DNA of 64,000 bases from Streptomyces sp. NBC_01304 (GCF_035975855.1 NZ_CP109055.1:3782001-3846000); one strand, 5' to 3'; counted from the first letter of the stretch, positions 8,585 to 17,699 are shown. The notes: generated by a model from the letters alone, not told the origin. Numbers and translations: made by a program.

Positions 8585-8941
8585 TCAATTCCCGGTGAGC
8601 TGCTCGTGGACGCACTGCTTGTACTGCCGGAAGCTGTCGGGCCGGTAGCACTCCTGCGTCTTGTTGGCGTACCAGACGAAGAAGACGGCGACCAGGACGG
8701 ACACCACGATCGCGAGGGCCGACGTCACCACGCCGGTGAGGGCCTTGCCCCGGCCGGTACCGGTCCGCCTGGCCGTCGTCAGGGCGACGATGCCCAGGAT
8801 CAGGCCGATGGCGCCGAGCAGGCCGCCGATGAAGAAGAGCGACGTGCTCAAGCCGATGACGCCGAGCACCATGGCGGCCCCGGCCGGGCGGTTGGCCGAT
8901 GCCGTGTCATGCGGCCGCATCTCTGTTCCTTGCGTGTTCAT
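8585..8941 (-). CDS. Small DUF4190-like membrane protein
   Basis: 118 residues: a short polar N-terminus, then two hydrophobic segments (about 23-54 and 68-91) separated by the basic loop TARRTGTGRGKALTG, and a short extracytoplasmic tail with two cysteines (ECYRPDSF, KQCVHEQL). The double-helix-with-glycine pattern ALGVIG...GIVALTTARRTG is the DUF4190 signature, for which no function is established. ATG 8941 has GGAGGA upstream. It converges with the PucR gene across 17 bp and is divergent from the histidine kinase. Confidence 0.8.
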   Translation of the reverse strand: MNTQGTEMRPHDTASANRPAGAAMVLGVIGLSTSLFFIGGLLGAIGLILGIVALTTARRTGTGRGKALTGVVTSALAIVVSVLVAVFFVWYANKTQECYRPDSFRQYKQCVHEQLTGN

Positions 8942-9078
8942 CAAACGTCCTCCGGTCAACTGCTCAGGGCACGATCCTGACTTCGGGGTCGCGGATGCAC
9001 ATCGCGGGAAGGCGGGAGAAGGTGCTCCCTCGATCGGGGGAGGCCGCCCGTGAGCTGCCCGGACATACTGGGGCGACA

Positions 9079-10308
9079 ATGATCAGGGGAATCCGGCCGC
9101 TGCTGCGCGGCTCCACGTATTCGGGGATGCTGTTCGCCTATTGCGGCGCGTTGGCGAGCCTTCCGCTGCTGCCTTTCGCTCTGCTGCCGACACTGGCGCG
9201 GCCATCCGCTCCTTATGGAGTGCAGGCCGTCCTGGTCCTCCTGGCCTGGGCAGCACTGATCGGCTCGGTCGGTCTTGCCCGCACCACGCGGCGGGCACTG
9301 ATCGCGTTCGCCCGCCACATGCTGAGGGTGCCGTTGCCGGACCCTGCCGCCGTGCCGTCCGGCGCCGACCGTTGGCGGACTCCCCTCTGGCTGCTGCTGC
9401 ACGTGGCGCTGGGGTGGACAGGGGCTCTGACGAGCGGCGTGCTGATCCTCATGGGGATCGCCCTTCCCGGGGACTGGCTCGGTGCCGAAGCCGGGCTGAG
9501 TCTGTTCGGCAGGTCGCTGCGGTCCGACGGCGGATGGCAGAGCTGGGTCGTGGCGCTCGGCTGCCTGCTGCTCGCGGCAGTTGTGTGCGCGGTGGTGACG
9601 AGCGTGCTGCGGTGGCTGGCGCCGAGGCTGCTCGGTCCTTCGTCGGCCGAGCGGCTCGCGCTGATGGCCGAGCGGGAGCAGCGCCTTGCCGAACGCAACA
9701 GGCTGGCCCACGAGTTGCACGACTCGATCGGGCACACGCTGACCGCGACCACGATCCAGGCGGCGGTGGCGGGCGAAGTGCTTTCCGCCGACCCGGGGGC
9801 GGCACGGGCCGCGCTGCGCAGCATCGAGGAGTCGGCCAGGGCCGCCCTTGAGGACCTGGACTACGTACTGGGCGTACTGCGCGAGGAGAAGGCGGAGACG
9901 GCACCGACCCGGACCCTGGCCGACCTGCCCGAGCTGCTCGACCGGTTGCGGCACGCGGGCGCGGTCCTCGAGGTGGAGCTGTCGGGCGAGTTGGCACAGG
10001 TGCAGGGGACGCTCTCCCGGGCCGCGTACCGGATTCTGCAGGAAGGGCTGACGAACGCGTTGCGGCACGGGACGGGCGGTCCGGTCGCGGTCCGGGTGGC
10101 GGCGCTGCCGGACCGCCTTGAGCTCGGCGTGGTCAATGGCGCGGGCGCGGGCACGCGTACGGGCGCGGGTGTCTTCAGGACATCCGGGCACGGCCTGCCC
10201 GGCCTCGCCGAGCGCGTGCGGTTGCTGCACGGTGAGATCGAGGTCGGCCCGGACGGGCCGCGGCACTGGCGGTTGGCGGTCCGACTGCCGGTACGGGTGT
10301 CGGCATGA
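9079..10308 (+). CDS. Sensor histidine kinase, NarL/DesK-type (HisKA_3)
   Basis: 409-residue two-component sensor. About four to six membrane helices occupy residues 15-180. The phosphoacceptor His214 lies in AHELHDSIGHTLTAT (HisKA_3), the N-box is QEGLTNALRH (321-330), and the ATP-lid G-box is SGHGLPGLAERV. No large extracellular domain is present, so it probably senses a membrane or membrane-soluble signal. Its stop overlaps the response-regulator start by 4 bp (ATGA). ATG 9079 is preferred; CATACT lies 9 nt upstream and no Shine-Dalgarno is evident. The target genes are unknown. Confidence 0.88.
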   Translation: MIRGIRPLLRGSTYSGMLFAYCGALASLPLLPFALLPTLARPSAPYGVQAVLVLLAWAALIGSVGLARTTRRALIAFARHMLRVPLPDPAAVPSGADRWRTPLWLLLHVALGWTGALTSGVLILMGIALPGDWLGAEAGLSLFGRSLRSDGGWQSWVVALGCLLLAAVVCAVVTSVLRWLAPRLLGPSSAERLALMAEREQRLAERNRLAHELHDSIGHTLTATTIQAAVAGEVLSADPGAARAALRSIEESARAALEDLDYVLGVLREEKAETAPTRTLADLPELLDRLRHAGAVLEVELSGELAQVQGTLSRAAYRILQEGLTNALRHGTGGPVAVRVAALPDRLELGVVNGAGAGTRTGAGVFRTSGHGLPGLAERVRLLHGEIEVGPDGPRHWRLAVRLPVRVSA

Positions 10309-11054
10309 CCGGCTCCGACGCGAGCTCGGCCGACATGACCCACGCCGGCTCCCACCCCGCCCCCACCAGCCCTGCCGGCACCCCCGTCACCCTCTTGATC
10401 GCGGACGACGACGAGGTGACCCGCAGCGGTCTACGCACCTTGCTCGCGGCGCAACCGGGGATCACGGTGGTCGGGGAGGCAGCCGACGGCGTCGAGGCGG
10501 TCGAGCAGGCGCTGCGGCTGCGCCCTGACGTGGTCCTGATGGATGTACGGATGCCGCGCCGCAACGGGATCGAGGCCACCCGGCAACTCCTCGCCGAGTC
10601 GGCCGAGTCAGTGGCGTCGGCCGAACCGCCGAAAGTCGTGGTGATCACCACCTTCGAGAACGACGGTTACGTCACCGCGGCGCTCAGCGCGGGGGCCAGC
10701 GGGTTCGTGCTCAAGCGGCTTCCGGTCCGGCAGATCGCCGAGGCGGTACGCGTGGCGGCGGCGGGCGAGGCGATCCTCTTCCCGGCGGCCCTGCGCCGGA
10801 TGGTCGCCGCCCGCCCGCTGGGCTCCGCCGAGGCGTTGCCGAAGGCGGCGCTGACGGAGCGGGAGGAGGAGGTGCTGCGGCTGATGGCCACCGGTCTGTC
10901 CAACCCGGAGATCGCGCAGTCGCTCAGGGTGAGCCTGGAGACGGTGAAGACGCACGTCGGGAACGTGCTGACCAAGCTCGGTGCGCAGAACCGGACCCAC
11001 GCGGTGGTGATCGCGTACGAATCAGGTCTGGTGGTACCGGGGTTCACCGGCTGA
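10305..11054 (+). CDS. NarL/FixJ-family response regulator
   Basis: 249-residue partner of the upstream kinase. The receiver domain has acidic residues DDD (34-36), the phosphorylation site Asp80 in VVLMDVRMP, Thr in VITTFEND and Lys in FVLKRLP. A LuxR-type helix-turn-helix follows (LTEREEEVLRLMATGLSNPE...ETVKTHVGNVLTKL, about 186-232). An Ala/Ser/Glu-rich insertion (ESAESVASAEPP) in the receiver is slightly unusual. Translation is coupled to the kinase by a 4-bp overlap. M11 is an alternative start. Confidence 0.9.
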   Translation: MTGSDASSADMTHAGSHPAPTSPAGTPVTLLIADDDEVTRSGLRTLLAAQPGITVVGEAADGVEAVEQALRLRPDVVLMDVRMPRRNGIEATRQLLAESAESVASAEPPKVVVITTFENDGYVTAALSAGASGFVLKRLPVRQIAEAVRVAAAGEAILFPAALRRMVAARPLGSAEALPKAALTEREEEVLRLMATGLSNPEIAQSLRVSLETVKTHVGNVLTKLGAQNRTHAVVIAYESGLVVPGFTG

Positions 11055-11066
11055 GTCGCGGTCCCC

Positions 11067-11162
11067 GTACGCGCTGGCAGCCGCCGGTCAGCGCGCGCTG
11101 GCAGCCGCCGGTCAGCACACGTTGACAACCACCGGTCAGCGCGCGTTGACAGCCGCTGGGCC
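11067..11162 (+). repeat. Four tandem 24-bp repeats
   Basis: Units at 11067-11090, 11091-11114, 11115-11138 and 11139-11162 have an exact 24-bp period. Each contains CG(C/T)TG(G/A)CA(G/A)CC followed by CCGGTCA, degenerating in the last unit. Units 1 and 2 differ at only two positions. Units 3 and 4 carry TTGACA, and the copy in unit 4 is the -35 of the promoter at 11146-11174. The array starts 12 bp after the response-regulator stop. Binding sites for a regulator, or slippage-derived promoter duplications, are both possible. Confidence 0.85.
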
Positions 11163-11174
11163 GCTGGTTCTAAT
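11146..11174 (+). promoter_or_regulatory. HrdB-type promoter for the hemerythrin gene
   Basis: TTGACA (11146-11151), a 17-bp spacer and TCTAAT (11169-11174) match the vegetative consensus at 11 of 12 positions, the best promoter in the window. A transcript from about 11181 would have a leader of about 220 nt before the ATG at 11401. The -35 is part of the 24-bp repeat array. Confidence 0.7.
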
Positions 11175-11400
11175 GGGGAACGTGCAGCGCGGCGCCGGCC
11201 GAAGAGAAGTGGGCAGGCCGGCAGCCGAGCGAGCACCTTTCACCAAGGGATCCGCCTTGAGTTCACACTCCGCGCACTGCGCCTTCTGACGCGAGCGCGC
11301 CGCCCCGTCGCGCGCCCTCGCTGTCTTCTTTTCCTCTTCCTTCCGTACGCCTCGTAGGCCCTCGCCTCCGCGTACGCGCACCCTTGGAGTTCCCATCAGC
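11175..11400 (+). other. Long 5' leader of the hemerythrin gene
   Basis: Untranslated or partly translated leader. GTG at 11182, essentially at the predicted transcription start, opens a 35-codon frame ending at 11289 (10 of 35 third positions are A/T, so coding is doubtful). It is followed by a GC-rich stem (GCGAGCGCGC...GCGCGCCCTCGC, about 11291-11314) and a pyrimidine tract (11316-11335), which resembles an attenuator. No other gene is visible. Confidence 0.35.
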
Positions 11401-12156
11401 ATGCCCACGCACGGCCGCCTCCGTCTGACCACCACCGAAGCGGAGTCCGGCGCGAAGCGCACCACAGAGCTCGACTACGTACGCAGCGAAGGCCGCCTCA
11501 CGGTCGTCGTCCCCGGCCCCGGCTCCCCCGGCTGGTACCGGGACCTGCTCGACCACCCCTTCGTCGAAGTCCGGCTCGACGAGCAGGAGTTGGGGCTGAT
11601 CGCGGTCCCGTCCGAGGACGGCCGCACCGTGGCCCTGGAACGCGCCCCGGGCGAGAACGGCGCGGCCCCCGCCGAGGTCCGCACCCTCGCCGACAAGCTC
11701 CTGGAGATCCACGCCTGGCTGCGGGCCCAACTCGCCCACGTGACCGCGGAGTCCGAGGCGCACTTCGCCTCCCCGAACGGCTCCGGGGCACCCCTGGGCC
11801 TGCAGATCCGCCAGCACTGCCTGGCCTTCTGCGAGGCCCTGAGCCACCACCACAACGGCGAGGACGCGGGCGTCTTCCCGGGCATCGCGGCCCACCACCC
11901 GCACCTGCGGGAGACCCTGGACCGCCTCACCGAGGAGCACCGCACGGTCGCCCGCATCAAGGAGGGCCTGGTGGCCCTCCTCGCCGACATCGGCACGGCC
12001 GACCCGGAGCGCTTCCGTACCGAACTGGCCCGCATGTCAAAGGAGTTGACCGCCCACCTCGACTACGAGGAGGAGTGGCTGATCCCCGTGCTCGCGGAGG
12101 TGCCGTTCCCGCCCATGCGCGACACGGCCCGCCGCAGCCCCTCGGTGAGCTCCTGA
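11401..12156 (+). CDS. Hemerythrin-domain protein with N-terminal nitroreductase-like domain
   Basis: 251-residue two-domain protein. Residues about 1-75 resemble the deazaflavin (F420)-dependent nitroreductase fold (GWYRDLLDHPFVEVRL). Residues about 95-240 form a four-helix hemerythrin-like domain with candidate di-iron ligands in EIHAWLRAQL, FCEALSHHHNGEDAGVFP, LTEEHRTV and AHLDYEEEWLIPVL. A role in oxygen, nitric oxide or redox sensing or detoxification is inferred. ATG 11401 follows a weak GGAG. The gene lies behind a strong promoter and repeat array, and its 3' end overlaps the convergent TetR gene by 94 bp. Confidence 0.82.
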   Translation: MPTHGRLRLTTTEAESGAKRTTELDYVRSEGRLTVVVPGPGSPGWYRDLLDHPFVEVRLDEQELGLIAVPSEDGRTVALERAPGENGAAPAEVRTLADKLLEIHAWLRAQLAHVTAESEAHFASPNGSGAPLGLQIRQHCLAFCEALSHHHNGEDAGVFPGIAAHHPHLRETLDRLTEEHRTVARIKEGLVALLADIGTADPERFRTELARMSKELTAHLDYEEEWLIPVLAEVPFPPMRDTARRSPSVSS

Positions 12157-12686
12157 GCGCTGGCCGCCGTGCCCGGGTCGAAGGTCCACTGGGCGATGAG
12201 GCCCATCATCAGCGTCGTATAGAACTTGCCGAGGGTGGCCACGTCGTCGTCCGGGATCGCGGACTCCTCGACGCCCATCAGCATGGAGATGAAGCCACGC
12301 GAACCCTCGGCCTGGGCCTTGGCCAAGTGATCGCGGACCGCGGGCACCTGGTCGCCCATGACGACGATCTCCATGCTGAGCCGCCACAGTGAGTCCGGCC
12401 CCTTCATGCCGGCGATGACGTTCGTCCAGACCTCCTCGAACCGCTCGACGGATCCGGGCGGCGCCGACAGGCCCGACCGCCCGGATCCGTCGAAGTCCTC
12501 GGACGCCTGCTCGACCAGGGCGATGTACGCCTCGGCCAGGAGCGTGTCCTTGGAACCGTAGTGATAGCCGATGGACGCCAGATTCGTCCCCGACTCCTTG
12601 ACGATGTCGCGCGCGGTCGTGCGCACGAAGCCCTTTTCCAGCAGGCAGCGCTTGGCGCCTTCGAGCAGATCCTCACGGTGTCCCAT
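12063..12686 (-). CDS. TetR-family repressor of the adjacent efflux gene
   Basis: 207-residue TetR/AcrR protein. The DNA-binding domain comprises residues 1-50 (LLEKGFVRTTARDIVKESGTNLASIGYHYGSKDTLLAEAY); the remaining helices form the ligand/dimer domain. It is divergent from the MFS pump, the standard arrangement of local drug-responsive repression. ATG 12686 lies 7 nt after TAGGCT (12694-12699), with AGGACA 17 bp further upstream, suggesting a leaderless transcript. The last 31 codons are antisense to the end of the hemerythrin gene; the tail GGNGTSASTGISHSSS looks dispensable. Confidence 0.9.
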   Translation of the reverse strand: MGHREDLLEGAKRCLLEKGFVRTTARDIVKESGTNLASIGYHYGSKDTLLAEAYIALVEQASEDFDGSGRSGLSAPPGSVERFEEVWTNVIAGMKGPDSLWRLSMEIVVMGDQVPAVRDHLAKAQAEGSRGFISMLMGVEESAIPDDDVATLGKFYTTLMMGLIAQWTFDPGTAASAQELTEGLRRAVSRMGGNGTSASTGISHSSS

Positions 12687-12693
12687 GCCCGGC

Positions 12694-12722
12694 AGCCTAC
12701 CTCTCGCACAGACAAGTGTCCT
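12694..12722 (-). promoter_or_regulatory. Leaderless promoter of the TetR gene
   Basis: On the minus strand: AGGACA (12717-12722), 17-bp spacer, TAGGCT (12694-12699), 7 nt, ATG (12686). Confidence 0.5.
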
Positions 12723-12760
12723 AGACCCACGTCCTATACCTACGTTTTACACACTCGTTC

Positions 12761-12789
12761 TAGACAAGCGTATGGGACATGCGTACAGT
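12761..12789 (+). promoter_or_regulatory. Leaderless promoter of the MFS gene
   Basis: TAGACA (12761-12766), 17-bp spacer, TACAGT (12784-12789), 7 nt, ATG (12797). The direct repeat CTAGAC at 12721-12726 and 12760-12765 lies at the two -35 regions, and the space between the promoters is the likely TetR operator. Confidence 0.6.
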
Positions 12790-12796
12790 CCTGCTC

Positions 12797-14365
12797 ATGA
12801 CGAACCCGAAGCACGACACCGACAGCGCGGCCACCGGCAGCCCGGAGCGCGCCGGCCGCAAGGAATGGACCGCACTCGGCGTCCTGATGCTGCCGCTGAT
12901 GCTGGTCTCGATGGACGTCTCCGTCCTCTACTTCGCCGTCCCCGCCATCGACGCGGACCTGGCACCGAGCGCCACCCAGCAGCTGTGGATCTTCGACATC
13001 TACGCGTTCGTGCTCGCGGGTCTCCTCATGACCATGGGCTCGCTCGGCGACCGCATCGGCCGCCGCAAGCTGCTGCTCTTCGGCGCAACCGCCTTCGGAG
13101 CGGCGTCACTTACGGCCGCGTACGCACAGAGCGCCGAGATGCTGATCGCGTCCCGCGCACTCCTGGGCATCGGTGGGGCGACCCTGATGCCGTCGACGAT
13201 GGCGTTGGTCCGCAACATGTTCAAGGACGCCGGTCAGCGCGCGAAGGCGATCGGCATCTGGTCCGGCGTGATGGTCGCGGGCATCGCGCTCGGCTCGGTG
13301 ATGAGCGGCATCCTCGTCGAGCACTTCTGGTGGGGCTCGGTCTTCCTGGTCAACCTGCCCGCGATGGTGCTGCTCCTGGCCCTCGCACCGCTGCTGATCC
13401 CGGAGTTCAAGGACCCGGCCCCCGGCCGCTTCGACCTGCTGAGCGTGCCGCTGTCCATGGCCGCCGTGCTGCCGGTCGTCTGGGGCCTGAAGGAGATCCC
13501 GGCCGAGGGCTTCAAGCTCTCCTACGCCGCCTCGATCGCGGTCGGCCTGCTCTTCGCGGCCCTCTTCATCCACCGCCAGCGCACGATCGCCTCGCCCCTG
13601 ATCTCCCCCGACCTCTTCCGCAGCCGCGGCTTCGGCTCCGCCATCACCCTGAACCTCATCTCGGCCCTGGGCATGATGGGTTCGGCCTTCTTCACCACGC
13701 AGTACCTGCAGTCGGTGCTCGGCAAGAGCGCGATGGAGGCGGCCCTGTGGGCGCTGCTCCCCTCGGTCCTCATCGGTTTCGCTGCTCCGGTCGCGACCGT
13801 GCTCGTCCAGCGGGGTGTGAACCGGGCGTACGTCGTCGCCACGGGCTTCGCCATCTCCGCCTGCGGCTACGGCCTGTTGGCCCTCGCCGGTACGTCGTCG
13901 CTGTGGACGGTGCTCGCCGGGGCGGGCGTCCTCGCATCCGGCGCGGTCATCATCGGCTCCCAGCTCACCGACCTGGCGCTCGGGGCGGCGCCGGCCGCGA
14001 AGGCCGGGGCCGCGTCGTCCCTCCTGGAGACGGGGACGGAGTTCGGCGGGGCGCTGGGGATGGCGGTGCTCGGGTCGATCGGTACGGCGGTGTACCGGGC
14101 CGAGATGCCTTCTTCCGCCCCGGCTGAGGCCCGGGAGACGCTGGGCGGGGCGGTCGCCCTGGCCGGGCAGACGCCGGGGCGTGCCGGGGAAGCGCTGCTC
14201 GGCGCAGCACGGGAGGCCTTCACCTCGGGGATGCATGTGGCCGCGCTGGCCGGGGGTGTGCTGCTCCTCGCCGCCGCGGTGCTTGCCGGGGTGACGCTGC
14301 GCAAGGTCTCGGTGGCTGCGTCCTCGGAGCGTGTCGAGGCTGAGCCGGAGAAGGTGCCGGCGTAG
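12797..14365 (+). CDS. DHA2-family MFS drug efflux transporter (14 TM)
   Basis: 522-residue major facilitator of the DHA2/EmrB/SmvA type with about 14 membrane segments, exporting hydrophobic or cationic drugs by proton antiport. Motif A is GSLGDRIGRRKLLLFG, and the D1-type segment SMDVSVLYFAVPAIDADLAPS is in helix 1. The TM13-14 region carries a longer periplasmic loop. The start was placed at ATG 12797, six codons inside the longest frame, because TACAGT lies exactly 7 nt upstream with a good -35. The divergent TetR gene probably controls it. The C-terminal tail is acidic. Confidence 0.9.
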   Translation: MTNPKHDTDSAATGSPERAGRKEWTALGVLMLPLMLVSMDVSVLYFAVPAIDADLAPSATQQLWIFDIYAFVLAGLLMTMGSLGDRIGRRKLLLFGATAFGAASLTAAYAQSAEMLIASRALLGIGGATLMPSTMALVRNMFKDAGQRAKAIGIWSGVMVAGIALGSVMSGILVEHFWWGSVFLVNLPAMVLLLALAPLLIPEFKDPAPGRFDLLSVPLSMAAVLPVVWGLKEIPAEGFKLSYAASIAVGLLFAALFIHRQRTIASPLISPDLFRSRGFGSAITLNLISALGMMGSAFFTTQYLQSVLGKSAMEAALWALLPSVLIGFAAPVATVLVQRGVNRAYVVATGFAISACGYGLLALAGTSSLWTVLAGAGVLASGAVIIGSQLTDLALGAAPAAKAGAASSLLETGTEFGGALGMAVLGSIGTAVYRAEMPSSAPAEARETLGGAVALAGQTPGRAGEALLGAAREAFTSGMHVAALAGGVLLLAAAVLAGVTLRKVSVAASSERVEAEPEKVPA

Positions 14366-14375
14366 GAACCTTCTC

Positions 14376-14424
14376 CCTCAAACGCCGGACGGGCTGACTT
14401 GGTCAGCCCGTCCGGCGTTTGAGG
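14376..14424. terminator. Bidirectional terminator (module copy 2)
   Basis: Perfect 23-bp stem (14376-14398 / 14402-14424), 3-nt loop TTG, between convergent MFS and serA genes. The C-rich box of the module lies on the serA side (about 14467-14489). Confidence 0.85.
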
Positions 14425-14549
14425 ACAAAGGGGGCTAGGGACGAAGCCCCAGGCCGTCCGCAGGACTTTCGGGAAGGGGCGGGGTGGGGAAAAGAAAACG
14501 GGGCCCGGGCCCGCCCACACGGCGAACCCCGGCCCCGTCAACGTACAAG

Positions 14550-16160
14550 CTACGCAGTCAGGTTGACCGAGCGAGCAGAGGTCGCACCGATCTCCTCGCC
14601 CAGCTCCGCAAGGACACCCGCCGGCACCACGTCATCCACCGTGAGCACGGCAAGCGCCTCGCCCCCGACGTCCGCACGGGACACCTGCATACCGGCGATG
14701 TTGAGGCCCGCCTCACCGAGCACCCGGCCCACCGTGCCGACCACACCCGGCCGGTCCGCGTACCGCAGCACCGCCATGTGATCCGCGAGCGCGAGGTCGA
14801 TCGAGTGCTCCCCGATCGCCACGATCTTCTGCAGGTGCTTGGGCCCGGCCAGCGTCCCGGAGACCGCGATCTCCTCGCCACCGGTGAGCGTGCCGCGCAC
14901 GGTGACCACGTTGCGGTGGTCCGGCGACTCCGACGAAGTCGTCAGGCGCACCTCGACACCCCGCTCCTGCGCGAACAGCGGAGCGTTCACGTACGACACC
15001 GTCTCGTCGACGACGTCCTCGAACACGCCCTTGAGCGCGGAGAGTTCGAGCACCTTGACGTCGTGCTGGGTGATCTCACCGCAGACCTCGACGTCGAGCC
15101 GGGCGGCCACCTCACCGGCGAGCGCGGTGAAGATCCGGCCCAGCTTCTCGGCGAGCGGAAGGCCGGGACGTACGTCCTCGGCGATGACCCCGCCCTGGAC
15201 GTTCACCGCGTCCGGCACCAGCTCGCCGGCGAGCGCGAGGCGCACCGACTTGGCGACGGCGATGCCCGCCTTCTCCTGCGCCTCGTCCGTGGAGGCGCCG
15301 AGGTGCGGGGTGCAGACGACCTGGTCGAGCTCGAAGAGCGGGGAGTCCGTGCAGGGCTCCTTCGCGTACACATCGAGGCCCGCACCGGCCACGCGGCCTT
15401 CCTTGAGGGCCGCGTACAGCGCGGCCTCGTCCACGATCCCGCCGCGCGCGGCGTTCACGATGCGGACGTGCGGCTGGACCTTGTGCAGCGCCTCGTCACC
15501 GATGAGACCGAGGGTCTCGGGGGTCTTGGGCAGGTGCACGGTGATGAAGTCGGCGACCTCGAGCAGCTCGTCGAGGGTCAGCAGCTTCACGCCCATCTGC
15601 GCGGCTCGCGCGGGCTGTACGTAGGGGTCGTACGCGACGATCTTCATGCCGAAGGCCGACATGCGCTGGGCGACCAGGACGCCGATGCGGCCGAGGCCGA
15701 CGACGCCGAGGGTCTTCTCGCTGAGCTCGACGCCCGTGTACTTGGAGCGCTTCCACTCGCTGTTCTTGAGCGCGGTGTTGGCCTGCGGGATGTTGCGCGC
15801 GGTGGCGATGAGCAGGCCGCAGGCGAGCTCGGCGGCGGTCACGATGTTGGACGTCGGGGCGTTGACGACCATGACGCCGGCCTTGGTGGCGGCGGACACG
15901 TCCACGTTGTCCAGACCGACGCCTGCGCGGGCGACGACCTTCAGCTTCTTGGCGGCCGCGATGGCCTCGGCGTCGACCTTGGTCGCGGAGCGGACCAGGA
16001 TGGCGTCGACGTCGGCGATGGCGGGGAGCAGCTCGGCGCGGTCCGCGCCGTTGCAGTGCCGGATCTCGAAATCCGGGCCCAGAGCGTCGACGGTCGCGGG
16101 GGAAAGCTCCTCCGCGATCAGTACGACGGGTTTGGCAGCGGTGGCAGGGTTCGAGCTCAC
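14550..16160 (-). CDS. serA: D-3-phosphoglycerate dehydrogenase
   Basis: 536-residue enzyme oxidising 3-phosphoglycerate to phosphohydroxypyruvate, the first step of serine synthesis. It has the NAD-binding GVVGLGRIGVLVAQRM, the catalytic Arg in VNAARGGIVDE, Glu in KEPCTDSPLF and His in TPHLGASTDE, then the intervening (ASB) domain and a C-terminal ACT domain (MAVLRYADRPGVVGTVGRVL) for serine feedback, i.e. the long type 1 form. GTG 16160 was chosen because AGGA lies 6-7 nt upstream and homologues start near there; GTG 16172 is possible. It is downstream of ilvC but separated by a terminator and a structured leader. Confidence 0.95.
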   Translation of the reverse strand: MSSNPATAAKPVVLIAEELSPATVDALGPDFEIRHCNGADRAELLPAIADVDAILVRSATKVDAEAIAAAKKLKVVARAGVGLDNVDVSAATKAGVMVVNAPTSNIVTAAELACGLLIATARNIPQANTALKNSEWKRSKYTGVELSEKTLGVVGLGRIGVLVAQRMSAFGMKIVAYDPYVQPARAAQMGVKLLTLDELLEVADFITVHLPKTPETLGLIGDEALHKVQPHVRIVNAARGGIVDEAALYAALKEGRVAGAGLDVYAKEPCTDSPLFELDQVVCTPHLGASTDEAQEKAGIAVAKSVRLALAGELVPDAVNVQGGVIAEDVRPGLPLAEKLGRIFTALAGEVAARLDVEVCGEITQHDVKVLELSALKGVFEDVVDETVSYVNAPLFAQERGVEVRLTTSSESPDHRNVVTVRGTLTGGEEIAVSGTLAGPKHLQKIVAIGEHSIDLALADHMAVLRYADRPGVVGTVGRVLGEAGLNIAGMQVSRADVGGEALAVLTVDDVVPAGVLAELGEEIGATSARSVNLTA

Positions 16161-16510
16161 GTGGGTCCTCACAAGTCCAGTGCGGACGGCCGTCCCGACG
16201 GCCGCAGGCGGTGGAGGGGAAGCGGCGCCGGGGGATTGCGGGTGCGTCCTCGCGTCGTTCGGTGCGTGCTCTCGGTGTGCCGGACGAAGGTCCTCGTAGC
16301 GGAGCTACTAGGACCTTTGGCCGGTGCGGCGAGAGTGCGTGCCGGGCGGCGTGGGGGCGTGCCTGCAATTCCTCGGGGTCGCTGTGCCGCGTGGAAGACG
16401 CACGACGCTGTGGGCCTGACGCGTATGTGTTGAGAAGTGTAGTGGCGGACACGGGGTGGTTTTCCTCCGTATCGGAAGGATCACTCGTCCGTGGTCGGCC
16501 ACCGTGTACA
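16161..16510 (-). other. serA leader region with a strong hairpin
   Basis: 350 bp without a convincing gene. It contains an inverted repeat at 16287-16317 (AAGGTCCTCGTAGC / GCTACTAGGACCTT, 13 of 14 pairs, 3-nt loop), 127 nt upstream of serA. Upstream of it, GGAGGA precedes a GTG (16452) that opens no short closed frame. The serA promoter must lie here but no clear -35/-10 pair is seen. Confidence 0.45.
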
Positions 16511-16540
16511 ACAGGGCCGGACCTTCCGGTCCGGCCCTGT
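16511..16540 (-). terminator. ilvC terminator
   Basis: Perfect 13-bp stem ACAGGGCCGGACC / GGTCCGGCCCTGT around TTCC, 11 nt downstream of the ilvC stop on the minus strand. No U tract, as is common in this genus. Confidence 0.85.
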
Positions 16541-16551
16541 CGCGCTGAGGC

Positions 16552-17668
<1,117 letters not shown>

Positions 17669-17699
17669 GGGCGTCGGGCTTTGGGCCCTGCCCGGTCGA

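Noticed and set aside
16287..16317. T-box or other known riboswitch in the serA leader
   Set aside because: Only a single simple stem; none of the conserved T-box or riboswitch sequence blocks could be found.
14484..16433. 649-codon plus-strand frame opposite serA
   Set aside because: Composition is Arg/His/Val/Leu antisense translation of serA, no family resemblance.
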